A DNA stretch of 64,000 bases from Tupaia tana (GCA_026018925.1 JAKSZU010000018.1:8214320-8278319); one strand, 5' to 3'. Counted from the stretch's first letter, positions 21,851 to 33,459 are shown. Made by a program: numbers and translations. The notes: generated from the sequence alone by a model not told the origin.

Positions 21851-22066
21851 AAAAAAAGTTTGTTTATTTCTTATGTGATCAAGAGAGACAATGAAAGACA
21901 GAGAAACAGCACCCCTAAGAGGGTCCTGAAGCTGCAATCCATCCCTTGCCTCAGCCAGTCCTGTGTACTCAGAGCAGTCTCTGGATGTGAACACAGAACC
22001 CTCCTATGTGGGGCAGTCTCAGAGCATTGTCTTTTATTGCTGCACTGCCATCTTGCCCCCTCACTC
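21851..22066 (-). mobile_element. SINE, family C, antisense, nested
   Basis: Antisense tail 'gtttgtttatttcttatgtgatcaagagag', then TGTACTCAGAGCAGTCTCTG in the place of the C-family block, ending in 'gctgcactgccatcttgcccc'. The adjoining B SINE was inserted into its A-rich tail. Confidence 0.6.
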
Positions 22067-22265
22067 TTCCCCTTTAAGGAACTTTGTAATTACATGGGCC
22101 CGCCTGGATAATCTCTGTTTTAAATTGAGCTGATTAGCAACCTAATTCCATCTGCAATCTTAATTCCTCTTTGCCGTGTAACGTAGCATAATCACAGGTT
22201 CTGAGAGCAGGACATGGACAAATTTGGGGCAGGGGGTGGCATTATTCTGCCGCTGCAATTTCTAA

Positions 22266-22839
22266 CTCACCCTATGAAATAAGTCTTATTGATAGATCCG
22301 AAATGCAAATAAGTCCTTTTCCATCTGTTTCTTTTACAGAGGAAAAATAACTGAAATTGTCTTCATACGATAATTACACAAGTGAATTTGGACTCATAAA
22401 TTTATAGTAGGAGAAATTTTTTTAATGCATTTGGTTAAGAGCCAAAGATTCTTAACTAAAAAACTGCTGAAAATACTGCTATAAACAGATGACTACTAAA
22501 GTTAAATAGTCATCAAGTTAAGCTAAATTCAATTTAACTTAAATATTTATTAGGAGTGAAAGCAAACATAAATGTTAAAAACTGAAATTCTTTTTTTTCC
22601 CCCTCACTTTCCCACAATGTATTTCTGGCTGTTTGGAGGTAGTTTCCTAGCTTTTATTAACTTGTAATAGAAGGCGTTTATAGCTTAATCCATGTCAGAG
22701 GTACACTCTCTTGTAACCCTTTGTTACAGCATCCAGAGCCAAAGGGGTTAAAATAAATATTTAAACTTAGAAAATCTTGTTGCCTGGGACCTGAAATAGG
22801 CTATAGTCTTTTCCAACTTTATTGTGTCCCGACTACCAG
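22266..22839. other. AT-rich unassigned sequence
   Basis: Nothing recognised. Confidence 0.4.
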
Positions 22840-23010
22840 TCTGGGGCCTTATATGAATCATCTTAGTGATTTTTTACAACAAATCATTAGTTATTATGAA
22901 GGTTAGCCTATTTAGTGGATGAGAAAACTAAGGCCCAGGAGATCTATTAACAGTTTGCCCAAATTGCAGCTAGAGCTGAGATGTGAACCCTGGAAGTGTA
23001 ACCAAAGCCT
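22840..23010 (-). mobile_element. MIR SINE fragment, antisense
   Basis: TGGATGAGAAAACTAAGGCC, 'cagtttgcccaaattgcagctagagctgagatgtgaaccctgg' is the reverse MIR core and head. Confidence 0.85.
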
Positions 23011-23347
23011 GAGTTTTTCCACTTCTACCTAATACCAAGATAGAGATATTTGTCTCAGATGTTATAGTGTCAAGGATGGATAGCCCACAATTTGCTCATT
23101 TTTACAGAGACACACTTATCATTTAGACCCTCATGCACTCGCGTTCTTTCCTATATAGAGCTCTTCTGGCTAATTCTTTTCATGTCCTAAGTACATAATA
23201 ATGCTATGTGATATTAATCAATAGAGATGAAGCCTAGGCCATAGAGCATGGGGAGTAATAAAAACACTAGAAGCAGCCATCCACCATTCCATCAGGGTCT
23301 CCCAGGCTCTTTCTGGTATATTCTACAGCATACAAATCAAACTAGGG

Positions 23348-23480
23348 GGGCCAGCAGGTGGCATGCTGGTTGAGGTGCTGGATTCCCACATGGCCAATAG
23401 CAGTTCAAGTCTAGGACCTGAGAACTTGAAAATCATAACAAATAAATAGATAGATAAATATGTAAATTTTTAAAAAAATA
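23348..23480 (+). mobile_element. tRNA-type SINE, family B, truncated middle
   Basis: 'gggccagcaggtggcatgctgg' head, 'ggattcccacatggcc', B box GTTCAAGTCTAGG, then directly an AAATAAATAGATAGATAAAT tail. The CT-rich middle is missing. Confidence 0.85.
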
Positions 23481-24017
23481 AATCTAGTAAAAATGCACCC
23501 TCTCAATGCTGAAGATTGCCCTTTAGCAAAGAATTCAAAGACTGGTCACATAAGTAGAGATGTTTATCTAACATTCAACAGAGTCCGTTGCATTTTCATA
23601 TGAATTTTAGAATTAGCTTGCCCATTTATGAAAGAAAACACTTGTAATTTGGGATAGATTTTAATGAATCTGAAAATTAATTGGGGAACTATTGTCATTC
23701 CAACAATATTAAATTTTTAAATTTATAGACATGGAAAGTTTTTCTATTTTTTTAGATCTTTGATTTATTTTAAGAAATTTTCAATGCATAAGCTTTGCAC
23801 TTTCTTGGTTAAATTTATTTCTAAGTATCTTACTCATTTTCATTCTGTCATAAATGAAATTATTTTTTAATTTTATTTTTGTGTTGTTCAATGCTGGTGA
23901 ACAGTAATGTAACTAATTTGTGTATATTGACCTTCTACCTATAACTTTGCTAAATTGATTTGTTGGCTCTGACAGTATTTTCGTGGATTTTTTTAGGTTT
24001 TATCTATATTAATTCAT

Positions 24018-24280
24018 CTTTTTAAAATTTTTTTTGAGAGGTTTTCGCTATAGGGCACGTGCACTCACCAGAAAGAGAAAGACAGAGAGACAGAAAGTGA
24101 GAAATCACCCCCAGGGAGGATGGCCACAGCAATCCATTCTCCTCTATCCTCCTCTCAGGATCTTGGGCATGCATGTACACGCACCTGGCATGAGTTTAAG
24201 TCACTGGGTCCGAGACTCAAGCCACGGCCGACTACATGGGAGTCCAGCAACATAACCATTACGTGCCAACTGCTGGTCCC
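24018..24280 (-). mobile_element. tRNA-type SINE, family A, antisense
   Basis: Antisense order: T-rich tail, 'gctatagggcacgtgcactcacca', 'gagaaatcacccccagggagg', 'ctctcaggatcttgggcatgca', 'gtccgagactcaagccacgg' and terminal 'ctgctggtccc'. A perfect 15-bp duplication TCTATATTAATTCAT lies at 24,003-24,017 and 24,281-24,295. Confidence 0.95.
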
Positions 24281-24483
24281 TCTATATTAATTCATGTTTT
24301 AACAGATATAGCCATGCTAGTTTATTTCAATATGGATGTCTATTCCCTTTTCTAATGTAACTACCCTAGCAAGAACTTCCAATACAGTATTGAATAGAAG
24401 TGAACTTTGTTTCTGATCTAATGAACCGTCTAGTCTTTCATTGTTAAGTGTAAAGTTAGCTGTGAAGCTTTATTTCTTTAGTT

Positions 24484-24737
24484 AGAATTATTTATTTCTT
24501 CCATGAGCAAATTGGGCAGAGAGAAAAGTGAGGGGAGATACACACACAAAAAAATATATGTATAATTTCAATAGAATTCCAACACCACGATTCACCCCAG
24601 CTTCAGCCAGCTCTAGATCATGGGCACACATATATCCTATGTACTCAGGGAGGTCTCCAGACTTGACCTAGGAACCTTCCCACCTGACATTGCCTTGCAG
24701 AACACCACATTTTACTGCTGTGCAACCGTCTGGCTAT
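24484..24737 (-). mobile_element. SINE, family C, antisense
   Basis: Starts with an antisense A/T tail (ATTTATTTCTTCCATGAGC), contains 'tactcagggaggtctccag' (reverse of the C-family 'ctccctga' block), and ends 'ttactgctgtgcaaccgtctgg'. Confidence 0.65.
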
Positions 24738-24790
24738 GTCTGTATTTTTTTCACTGATGTTCTTTATCAAATAAAATAAGTTAATATTAT

Positions 24791-24791
<1 letters not shown>

Positions 24792-24822
<31 letters not shown>
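24792..24822 (+). repeat. (GT)n microsatellite
   Basis: Uninterrupted GT run inside the old L1 segment. Confidence 0.97.
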
Positions 24823-24824
<2 letters not shown>

Positions 24825-25560
24825 ATTACAAAAGTTGATGGGACTGTGTCAAATTCTTTTTCTGTATCTATTGGTATGGTCCTGTGAGCTTTTCCTCTTT
24901 ATTCGATCAATATGGTGTATTACATTGATTTATTGCTGATCCCTTCTTATTCCTGAGATAAATCTCACTTGGTAATGATATCTAATCCTTTATGCTGCTA
25001 GACATGCTGGTATTTTGTAGGAGAATTTTGCACCTGTGTTCACAAGAGATATTGATTTATAGTTTTCTTGTGATGTCTTTGTATAGATAACACACCACAC
25101 AGAATGAGTCAGAAAGTGTTCCCTCCTCTTTTATTTCTTCTGAGAGTTTGAGAAAGGTTGTTGCTACTTATTTTAATGTTTTGCAGATTTCACCAAGAAG
25201 CCACATGCTCCTATGCTTTTCTGTGCTGGAAATATTTGTTGGTTGGTTGATTTTAATCAAGATTCAATATGTTTGCTTCTTATGGGTCTACTCATATTTT
25301 CTATTTCTTCTCAAGTCATTTTTAATAATTTGCATGTTCCTAGGAATTTTTTTTATTTTATTTAGGTTATCTCATTTAGTGGCATACAATGTTCATATTA
25401 TTCTCTTAGGATATTTTCTGTTTCTCTAAGGTTGGTAATGAAGTCTTCATTTTCATTTCTGATTTTAGTAATTTGAGTTTTCTCTCTATTTTCTTATTTA
25501 GTCTATTTAAGAATATGTCTATTTTGTTTGTCTTTTCAAAGAACCAAATTTTGTCTACAT

Positions 25561-26635
25561 TGATCAGGGCTTATATAGGGAGGGAGGTTTTAACTTCATA
25601 TTATCTGCTTCCAGTTTGAGAGAGATTACACTTGTTTGCAAGCACACATATACTGCTCTTTGAAGTACAGTGTTTTAAAAGGAAGGACTCTGTTTGCATG
25701 TGACAAATGGAGTTATGTATGTATTAATTTATATAGCTAGTTCTCTCTTGGGGTTAAATGATGTTGGCTACATCCTTACAGATGAAACCTTGACCAGATA
25801 ATAAGAAATAATTGCTAAGGACATTGAAATGTGTTACAATCATTTTAGTGCTAATCCCATATGCCAAAAAGTTAAACCAAATATAAATCTCCAAATATAA
25901 ACAATTCCATTACATTTTCAAATTTCCTTATTTCAAATGTTTTCTCAACATTTTATCATCTGTGTACAGCACTCTTTTCCTTATAAGGCCCATCTCATAA
26001 CGTCCCACAACTCCATTAAGTCTCACTCTGTGAAATAAAACCAAAGAAGAAACTCTGTCAAATTGCTGCATAGCCATTGTCTTTTCCAGATCTGAAACTA
26101 TGGTCTGTCTCCTTTCCTTCATGACCAGATCTTCCATCTAGCAAATTTCTCTTTATTCGCTAACATCTCTCAGTATATGGAAGGGTAAAAAAAAAATGCT
26201 AGACTTGTTTTCATCAGAAGAATCATTCATGAAGGGCATGAAGGGAGTGGACTTTGATCTGCCAATTAAAGAAGAGCAAATACATGGTCTTGAGTACAAG
26301 GCAGTCAGTCATGCATGAGGGATGGTCTAGGCCATGGGTTAGTGGTAAGAAAAATGGTCTAAGAACAGAACATCACAAGAAAGCTCAAGGTCTGAATGTA
26401 AGCTCTAAAATAACCCTCACCTCTCTGCCATATGGACATATGCACACATACAAGTACACACAGAGGGACACAAATGTGGTTTTAGTCACACAAAAACAAA
26501 TCAGGATATTTGACCTGAAACCCTCTTATGTTGCATTTTCCTCCAATGGAAATTAAAGAAAAGATTATGAAGTTTTCAGCCTAGAAGATCCTATAAAATC
26601 TCTACCGATACCCCATGAAAGAAATCGGACTGAGG
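25561..26635. other. AT-rich unassigned sequence
   Basis: No recognised gene or repeat. Open frames are short and unsupported. Confidence 0.4.
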
Positions 26636-26648
26636 CCCACATTGAGTT

Positions 26649-26932
26649 GGTTTTTTTTTTTGTTTTTGTTTTTTTTTTTTGTAGATGTTTTTCACTATAG
26701 GGCACGTGCGCTCGCCAGACAGACAGAGAGAGACATAGAGACAGAAAGCGAGAAATCATCCCCCAGGGGGGATGGTCACGCCGCAATCCCTTCTCCTCCA
26801 TTCTCCTCTTGGGATCTTGGGCACGCACGCACACGCGCCCGGCGTGAGTTGTAAGCCACCGGGTCCGAGACGCGAACCGCGGTCGACTACGTGGGAGTCC
26901 AGCGACATAGCCATTACGCTAACTGCTGGTTC
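26649..26932 (-). mobile_element. tRNA-type SINE, family A, antisense, young
   Basis: Well-preserved antisense copy: 'ttcactatagggcacgtgcgctcgcca', 'gaaagcgagaaatcatcccccag', 'gatcttgggcacgcacgcacacgcgcc', 'gtccgagacgcgaaccgcgg', 'tcgactacgtgggagtccagcg'. It is rich in CpGs, which suggests youth. A perfect 13-bp duplication CCCACATTGAGTT lies at 26,636-26,648 and 26,933-26,945. Confidence 0.96.
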
Positions 26933-26945
26933 CCCACATTGAGTT

Positions 26946-27934
26946 TTGCATTGAGTCCCACATTCTATGAATTGAATCGCATGTGTGTGTGTAGTTGGTT
27001 GATTGCATTGATATCTATAAACAATTCTTCCCATTCTTGTATGCCACTACTTCTGTCAAGAGGGAGAGTGACCCTTCCTTGAATTTCAGCTGTTTCTGTG
27101 ACATTTTGGGCCAAAAGAATGTAACAGAACTGATAGTGTACCTTGAGAAGCCTGGAAGCTTCTACTTTCACCCTTTTGGGACTTGGTTCTCACTGGAAGA
27201 AGTTTCTACTAAACTACTAAGAAATGAGAAATGATGTGAAGTGGAAAGGTCTATTGCTTATCTTTAAAAAGCTCTTTGGAAGCTCAACTTCTTTTGCAAA
27301 TTATGGTTTTCATTTTGACAATTGTGTTTATAAGTGTTAGATACAACTAAATGTTGGCCTGTGAAGTCATATCTGCATAGCCAACTGGCATCCAGGAATA
27401 TTCTTTCAAGTCCTGGTTCAAGATATCACTGAACTTTCTTTGTTTTAAGAATGATGAACCTGATGTTTCTCAAAGAAGCAGGAAGTTAGGACCTGGGTCA
27501 GGTAGTCATCTCCTCTGGTCTTGATAATTTTTTTGTCTGATAACTTCCAAGGCAGAAGTTCCACTTCAAGACTACTCATGTCGTGCAGTAAAGTTCCAAT
27601 GGGATTTCAGCAGAGCAACAAAATACATCCAGGTCTTATCCACATTCCATTCTCCTCTCATACTAATCCAATGAGAGAGTCAAGGGAGTAAATTAGGCTC
27701 GTTAACTTTCTCAGGTCTCCTGGGTAAATGTCAACTGGGTGTGAAATGGGACTCTAGTGAAAGAGACAATGGGCCCCTCCAGAGCCTGGCTCATTCTAGC
27801 TAATAAGGATGGAACTTTCAGGAAGACCCATGTTCACCGAGTCACTTGTCTAAATGTATTCCGTTCCTACTCACCCACTGACTTAATGCACAAATATGGA
27901 TCTGTAACTGATCAGGTTCAGGTACTGCGAAAAA
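26946..27934. other. Unassigned non-coding sequence
   Basis: Nothing recognised. Confidence 0.4.
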
Positions 27935-28090
27935 TCTTTAAATACAGTAATACTTGTTTTCAGAAAAACCTGAAAAGTTAGTATTATTACCCCCATTTTT
28001 ATAGTCAAATTTAGAGAATAACTTGCTAATGATCATTCATTTAGTCACTGCCAGAGCCAAGGTCTTTATATTTCAAAGATTATGGTGATG
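27935..28090 (-). mobile_element. MIR SINE fragment, antisense
   Basis: 'gttagtattattacccccatttttatagtcaaatttagagaataacttgctaatgatcattca' followed by 'gccagagccaaggtc' is the antisense MIR core. Confidence 0.75.
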
Positions 28091-29049
28091 ATATTAATCT
28101 AGTGTTTCCTAATTTACATAAGATTTTCATATCCAAAAGTTTACATATAATTTACTTAATTTTCAAAATATTTCTCATTACTTAAATAAGTTTATTTTAA
28201 GAAATCTTGCACAGCTAGCCAGAACAAAAACATAAATTATTTTAAATATTGTGGCAATATTACTTGCCACAAGTGGAAAGGATTAATGAAAATAAAGCCA
28301 AATTGTTGGATCCTGGCTAGATAAGAGATCATTTCCAAGGACTTGAGGCTACAGCTTATTCTGTATGATAATAAAGAGAAATGAACAAATGTTACCCTTA
28401 GTTGTTAGAAACACTAAACTAAGATTTTATCTTTTTCTCTTATTTATTTCTTATTTTTTATTTGATACATTCAAACATCACTTAGCTTGTAAGGTGAATT
28501 TTTCCAACATGAATACCCTTGAATATATACCAGTCCAGTGGATTGTACTATACACGATATCATTATTCTGCAGGTGAGAAAGCATGAGAGAGAATGAAAA
28601 GGGCAACCAGTTCTCAACAGGAGCTAGTGCCCTACCTTTTGGTATGCCATCTAAAACCATCTCCCTACCACCTTTGGGTAATGCATCTCAGTGAATTTTC
28701 CGCCCCCATGAGTTCCTTGAAAGTGGGTCTTGGAAGAGACACACATAGAACAGACCAATGTGTGGGGAGTATTCTATTTTTATAATCTCCAAGATTGTTC
28801 CACTGTGCACCCTTATACAGTTTTGAGCTTATGCCCCCTACATATATTCATACTTCCTCTTTTTAAATGAATATAATGTGCAGTGGTGTGCTAATATTGC
28901 ATGCACCTTGTGAAGCATGTAAAGACAGGAATTTAAGAAATAAATGTGCTAATAGTTTTCCCCAACTGCAGAGTTGCTCCATTTCTGGGATTTTAGGCTG
29001 AGGTAAGAACACAGAGAGCACACAGAGAGAGCACCCAGCTCACCTACAG
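28091..29049. other. AT-rich unassigned sequence
   Basis: No gene recognised. 28,440-28,560 weakly resembles the L1 3' UTR at 54,690 ('tttatttgatacattcaaacatcac'), but this is too weak to call. Confidence 0.35.
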
Positions 29050-29335
29050 AGATGAAGTGGAGGTTCTGGAAAGTCTCTCAAAAGGTGTCAGGTGAAATGA
29101 TCCCAGTGTTGTTGAAGAGAATCAGAACAAAAGAGGCCAAGCCCAGTAGGTTTGAACACACATCACACATACAGCAGAGGGAGTGGGGAAATGGAACGAA
29201 GCAAGGAGCTGAAGAGGGAAAACATCAAATCACAAAGAGCTTTGCAAACCAAGATGAGGGAACACTCTGTCAAAGGGACAATGGGGACCCATTGAAGAGT
29301 TTTAGCAGAGAGCAAGCCAAGTTTTAGAACATTCT
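29050..29335 (-). mobile_element. L2 LINE fragment, antisense
   Basis: 'caaagagctttgcaaaccaagatgaggg' and 'gggacaatggggacccattgaagagttttagcagagagc' match the antisense L2 segment that normally reads 'gccttgtaggccatg ... gggaagccattggaggg-ttttaagcag'. Confidence 0.65.
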
Positions 29336-29439
29336 TCTGCCATTTCCACAAACACATACACTGGTGTACAATCCATCTTAACCCCCATTCATAGACGGTA
29401 GAGAACAACCAGACTACTAAATGATGCACTTTCCAGCAC

Positions 29440-30340
29440 TCATTCATTCATCTGTCATTCAACACCCATTTACAGTGTTTCTGCTCTACAACGGACGTAG
29501 TCTCTGTACTGGGTAGCCAGCAGTGATTAAAACATCATGGAGCAGACCAGCTGGTGGTGATGTGCTTAAGGCAGCTAAATCTCACATGGTCCACTGCATA
29601 GTTCATGTCCTAGACCCAGAAGCTTAAAAAACGTGCTGGACGTGTGTGCTTGCATGCCCAAAATTCTGAGAGGAGAATGAGAAGGGTGTGTGGTGTGGAT
29701 ATACTCCTGAGTAGTTATTTTTTACTTTATCTCTCTCTCTGTCTCTCTTTCTCTATCTCTCTCCAGCAAGCATAATCACCCATAGCAAAAGAAAAAAAAA
29801 TCAGGGAGCAATCAACCATGTGTGTGTGAGGGGGGGAGGGGGCATAGATACACTAAAAACAAATAAATATGCAATTTCATTTATAATCAAGCTACAGGAG
29901 GATATAATGTAAAATAGAAGAGAACTGGAGTAGCAATGAGCAATCAGAGTAGAAGTATCTTTAGATAGACTAGTTAAAGAAGGCTCTGGCAAGGAGAAAT
30001 GCAAACCAAGATGTGAACAATATGAAATAACTAGCTTGCAGAGGGGTTCAGGAAGAGTTGTCCAGGTGATGGGCATGTCAGAGATGAAGATTGTGAGATA
30101 AGCAATCTTGGCATATTTGGGAAATAAAAAAGAGACCTGGAAAGTAGAGTAAAGGTGGAAGGGAGGATGAGGAATAAGACAGTTTTGTACAATGAACAGG
30201 AACTTAATGATGCGTAAGGAGTAATGAGGAGCAAGTGGCGGTGTGTGACAGTGAAGGAGGCACGCGGGAAAAGGTGCCCTCTGGCTGCTGGGAGGCCTGG
30301 CATTGTAGTAGTGCTCTCTATCAGAGGAGCTGGCTTGGGC
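29440..30340 (-). mobile_element. L2 LINE 3' region, antisense, split by a SINE
   Basis: Begins at the L2 terminus ('ctcattcattcatctgtcattcaac'), continues 'ctgtactgggtagccagcagtgattaaaaca', and after the A SINE resumes with 'aaacaaataaatatgcaattt', 'gaaggctctggcaaggagaaatg' and 'ggaagagttgtccagg'. The 213-codon minus-strand frame at 29,801-30,442 is a chance frame along this relic. Confidence 0.75.
29545..29799 (+). mobile_element. tRNA-type SINE, family A, older copy
   Basis: 'gaccagctggtggtgatgtgc' head, 'agttcatgtcctagaccc', 'tgcatgcccaaaattctgagaggagaatgag', CT-rich segment, 'ccagcaagcataatcacccatagc', then an A tail. Target-site duplication ATCATGGAGCA at 29,534-29,544 and ATCAGGGAGCA at 29,800-29,810. 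Confidence 0.9.
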
Positions 30341-31101
30341 TAGGGTAACAGTGATAAGGAGACAAGTAGATGTTTGATTGACAATATTGACAATACTTGC
30401 TGTTATGAGGGTGAGAAGCATAGAATTTGGGGAAAGGCACATGGATAAAGCTCATGATATTCTGAGAGAAGTCTCGACTGCATAGAAGAGAAGGCAGTTC
30501 CGTATTCAGGCAGTACAGCGACAAGGCTGTCTCATGTCAAGGCAACGGCACTTCCCTTCCAACTTCTGAAAGGAGATAAATCTCACACAGGATGGAGGAG
30601 AGGGGGCTCAAATCCAGACTCAGAGGGTGGCCTGTTAATTTTCTCTCGTTTCCAAAAATGTCTGCTTGCCCAATGCTGCCTTCCAAAAGAGCATCAACTT
30701 ATTAAAAACATTCATGAAATCTGGAAATGTGATCTTGATCAGGGATGTGTTCATCCAATCACTGGTAGGCTCTGGAGTGACTCAGAGAAAGCCCATGAAT
30801 TCTTTCACATCATCACGATTTTCCTTGAGGAGGCCACCTCTGCAGGGCCGCTCACCAAGCAGTCCTGGCAGTCATCTGGGAGAAGGGTGGGGTGGACTCC
30901 AGTCGATCAATCATGCCAGACCATCCGTTGGTCAGCTCCAGTGACATAGTTTGTTTGTTCCCTGTTTCCTTCTTCTTGTTTGGTCCATTGATCCTATGTG
31001 GAATAGCAGTGCTCCAAGTTCTCCAAAACAACAGGAAAGGTAACTGTATCTCTTAAGCAAGAAAATATTTGCTATGGCCAAGTCTCCAAGTTAGTAGCAT
31101 T
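30341..31101. other. Unassigned non-coding sequence
   Basis: No gene recognised. The frame at 30,666-30,944 has no known domain. Confidence 0.4.
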
Positions 31102-31112
31102 ATGTGGCAATT

Positions 31113-31309
31113 TTTTAAAAGAATTATTTATTTAACTTTATTTATCATTATTGTTATTTTTAAAATTTGCTACAGGGTACATGTGCTCACCAGAGAGAGA
31201 CAGACTCGGGGGCAGGGGATGAGAAAGCAAGCCGCCTGGTCTGGGACTTAAACTGCAGTCGGTTATGTGGGAGTCCAGCACCTTAACCACCATGCCACCT
31301 GTTGGCCCT
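31113..31309 (-). mobile_element. tRNA-type SINE, family B, antisense
   Basis: Antisense A tail (AATTATTTATTTAACTTTAT), 'gctcaccagagagagacagac', 'gagaaagcaagccgcctgg', 'gggacttaaactgcagtcgg' and terminal 'ccaccatgccacctgttggccc'. The flanks share ATGTGGCA (31,104-31,111 and just after 31,309). Confidence 0.88.
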
Positions 31310-31469
31310 AATGTGGCATATTTCAAGAAGCACACAGCAAAACAGCATGAGGAGTATTACAACTGAGTTATCAACAGGAACAATAAAATTTGGAAATGCC
31401 AAGAGATTTATCCAAGATTATCACAGTGAACAAATAATAGGGCAAACAAACTGCAGATAATCAAATCAA

Positions 31470-31690
31470 CACTGCCCATTTACACAGCACTTCCATGTGC
31501 CAAGCAAGAGTCTACACAGTTTTCACAAATACATATAATTTTCACCCCGAGTCTCCAAGGGGAGACAACAAATAGGCAAAAGACCCAAGCAACCCTGATG
31601 AGGAAGATGCTCCTATCTATAATCCCAGTAGTCTGAGGATAAGAAAATCTAGGATTCGAACTCAAACATTCTGACTCTACTCGCTGCCAT
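31470..31690 (-). mobile_element. MIR SINE, antisense
   Basis: 'cccatttacacagcacttccatgtgccaagcaagagtctacacagttttcacaaat', later 'tctgaggataagaaaatctaggattcgaactcaaac': LINE-like tail to tRNA-like head in antisense order. Confidence 0.75.
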
Positions 31691-31889
31691 GGACTTCCCC
31701 AAATCTGTGTCTTTTTCATGGTACTACTTACTTTGTAAACAGATCCACTTAGAAGATAATGATTCTAAAGTCAGCACAAAGACTTTGGTGAAAGTCAGGA
31801 ATAAGAGATAATCAAACACTTTCCATAATGAGTGCCACACAGACCCAGCTGACTGAGTTTGCATGTGTCTGCATATGTCATCCATGTGT

Positions 31890-32085
31890 GTGTATCACAA
31901 GAAACAGATAACATAGAATCTTGGAGACCTGTCACATAATTATGTGTGAGCCACAACGCGAGGCTTAAGCTTTCTGAGCCTCAGTTTTCTCTTTGTTAAA
32001 ATGAAGCTAATCACGTCTCCCTTAAATATATCCATGCAAGTATTTTAGAACATCAAGCACATAGAGGATTTCAATATATGTTGGT
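31890..32085 (+). mobile_element. MIR SINE fragment
   Basis: 'ctttctgagcctcagttttctctttgttaaaatgaag' followed by 'agaacatcaagcacatagaggatttcaatatatgttgg' matches the MIR 3' half. Confidence 0.8.
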
Positions 32086-32859
32086 TCCTTTCCTCCCTCC
32101 AAGAAATTACACTGTGTCAAGAAAAGAAGATGAAGGAGAAAGAAATTGATATATAGAGATTTCTTTAAGTTCAAAATGGAAGTTCTTACTGAAGACACCA
32201 TTCCTGGAGAGGAATCCAAAATAGAGATAGAAGAGCATTTGAGAATCAGACAATGTGTTTAATCAGAACAACTAGGGTGGTAGAAGAAATCTTACAGTGA
32301 AAGAAACTCTTCTTAGACATATAGTGGGAGAATAAAACCCTGCCTGCCAATTATGTTGATATTTTTTGTTTACAATCTGGATATGCCTCACCCAGACAGG
32401 CTGTAGGCCACCCACACAAGTAACAGGCTGTCAGGCTAACAAAAATCCCTTCTAGGGAGAATGAGTTGGACAGTGAGACTCTTACAGACTCGCTTTTTCA
32501 GAGTAGAGATGAACAGACATGTAGAATGAGAACATCTCCACCCTCCACTGTGTTTAAACAGTCAAGGAGCAGCGGAGACAAAATGAAGGAAAAGAATCTA
32601 AGAGTAGCATGAAGATGAAGATATTAATGAACAAAAAGTCAGGAGGGGAGACTGAGGAGGTAAAAGACAGGGTGGTGGGGGGAAAAAAGAAGGGGGAAAG
32701 ATTCAGGATGACACTTTAGCATCATGAGTTAAACAAAAAGTGTTGAGTTCTTCAAAAATGTGAGACAGAGCTATCAATTATCAAGAGGTTTTTCTTTAAA
32801 GAAAAATAATATTGATGAGGAACAGGACATTTTATGATGTCTGTGATGACCAACTAGTA
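32086..32859. other. Unassigned purine-biased sequence
   Basis: No gene or confident repeat; 32,560-32,700 is purine-rich. Confidence 0.4.
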
Positions 32860-32955
32860 CAGGATACCTTAAGGGTAGACTGTGTTTTGTTTATCTCGTG
32901 GTCCCTGATAGTCCACACAGTGTCTAGGAAGGGTTCAGTTAGTGTTGACTGAACC
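32860..32955 (+). mobile_element. L2 LINE 3' fragment
   Basis: 'gtagactgtgttttgtttatctcgtggtccctgatagtccacacagtgtctaggaag' and 'gttagtgttgact' follow the sense L2 3' end. Confidence 0.6.
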
Positions 32956-33459
32956 AGCACCTATGGTAGAGGGTGGTCATCTTGTTCCATGGTTTCTCCT
33001 ACCTTGTACCATGAATGGAGCCCAAGACCCCAACAGAAGGATGGGGATGGAGGAAGTTTGAGTACTGAGACAGGAATCCCCCAAGCACTAGAGTGCCATA
33101 TACCAGAAAAAGAAGCTCAAGGGTCCAAGGGAAAAAGCCTTCATCCCTTTGCACTGTTCACAAGCAGCCAAGCATCTCAGGGCTGGCGCTGCGTGCTCTG
33201 CACTAGGGCAGAAGAAACAGGACGAGGTAGGAATGGTGGGATATTTTCTTTCAAAAGGTGACAAGCCTGCTTAGATTTGTCTGTCTCATGCTAAACCAGA
33301 CAATGTAGCTTTTTATTCTCTCTCTCTTCCCCAAATAGATCTTTTTGTTTGTCTTTCTCTGTTTTTTTTTCTCAGTCAACTTGGACTCTGCATTGTCAGT
33401 GGGAGCTCACCAATATGCCAACCTAACACAATCACAGACTGGAGTCAGGGGCAGAGTAA
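32956..33459. other. Unassigned non-coding sequence
   Basis: Nothing recognised. Confidence 0.4.

Larger units (their letters stand above)
21355..22265 (-). mobile_element. MaLR-type LTR-like relic, antisense, with two SINEs inside
   Basis: Left part (21,360-21,650) reads 'gttataacaaattactataaacttggtggcttaaaa...' through 'ccatcttcaaagccagcc'. Right part (22,067-22,262) reads 'gtaattacatgggcccgcctggataatctc' through 'gcattattctgccgctgca'. Together they follow one familiar mammalian repeat interrupted at about 21,650. I place it near MLT1/MaLR LTRs, but the exact family is unsure. Confidence 0.6.
23525..25560 (-). mobile_element. Old L1 (L1M) ORF2 segment, antisense, split by two SINEs
   Basis: Reads as antisense ORF2: 'ttagcttgcccatttatg', 'acctataactttgctaaattgatttg', 'tacattgatttattgctgatcccttcttattcctgagata', 'gctggtattttgtaggagaattttgc', 'agatattgatttatag'. 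No intact frame remains. An A SINE (24,018-24,280) and a C SINE (24,484-24,737) interrupt it. ORF2 encodes the endonuclease and reverse transcriptase of L1; this copy is dead. Confidence 0.8.

Noticed and set aside
29801..30442. 213-codon minus-strand frame
   Set aside because: It runs along an antisense L2 relic. The composition (Ser/Leu/Pro/His) is that of the repeat and no L2 protein motif is read in this frame.
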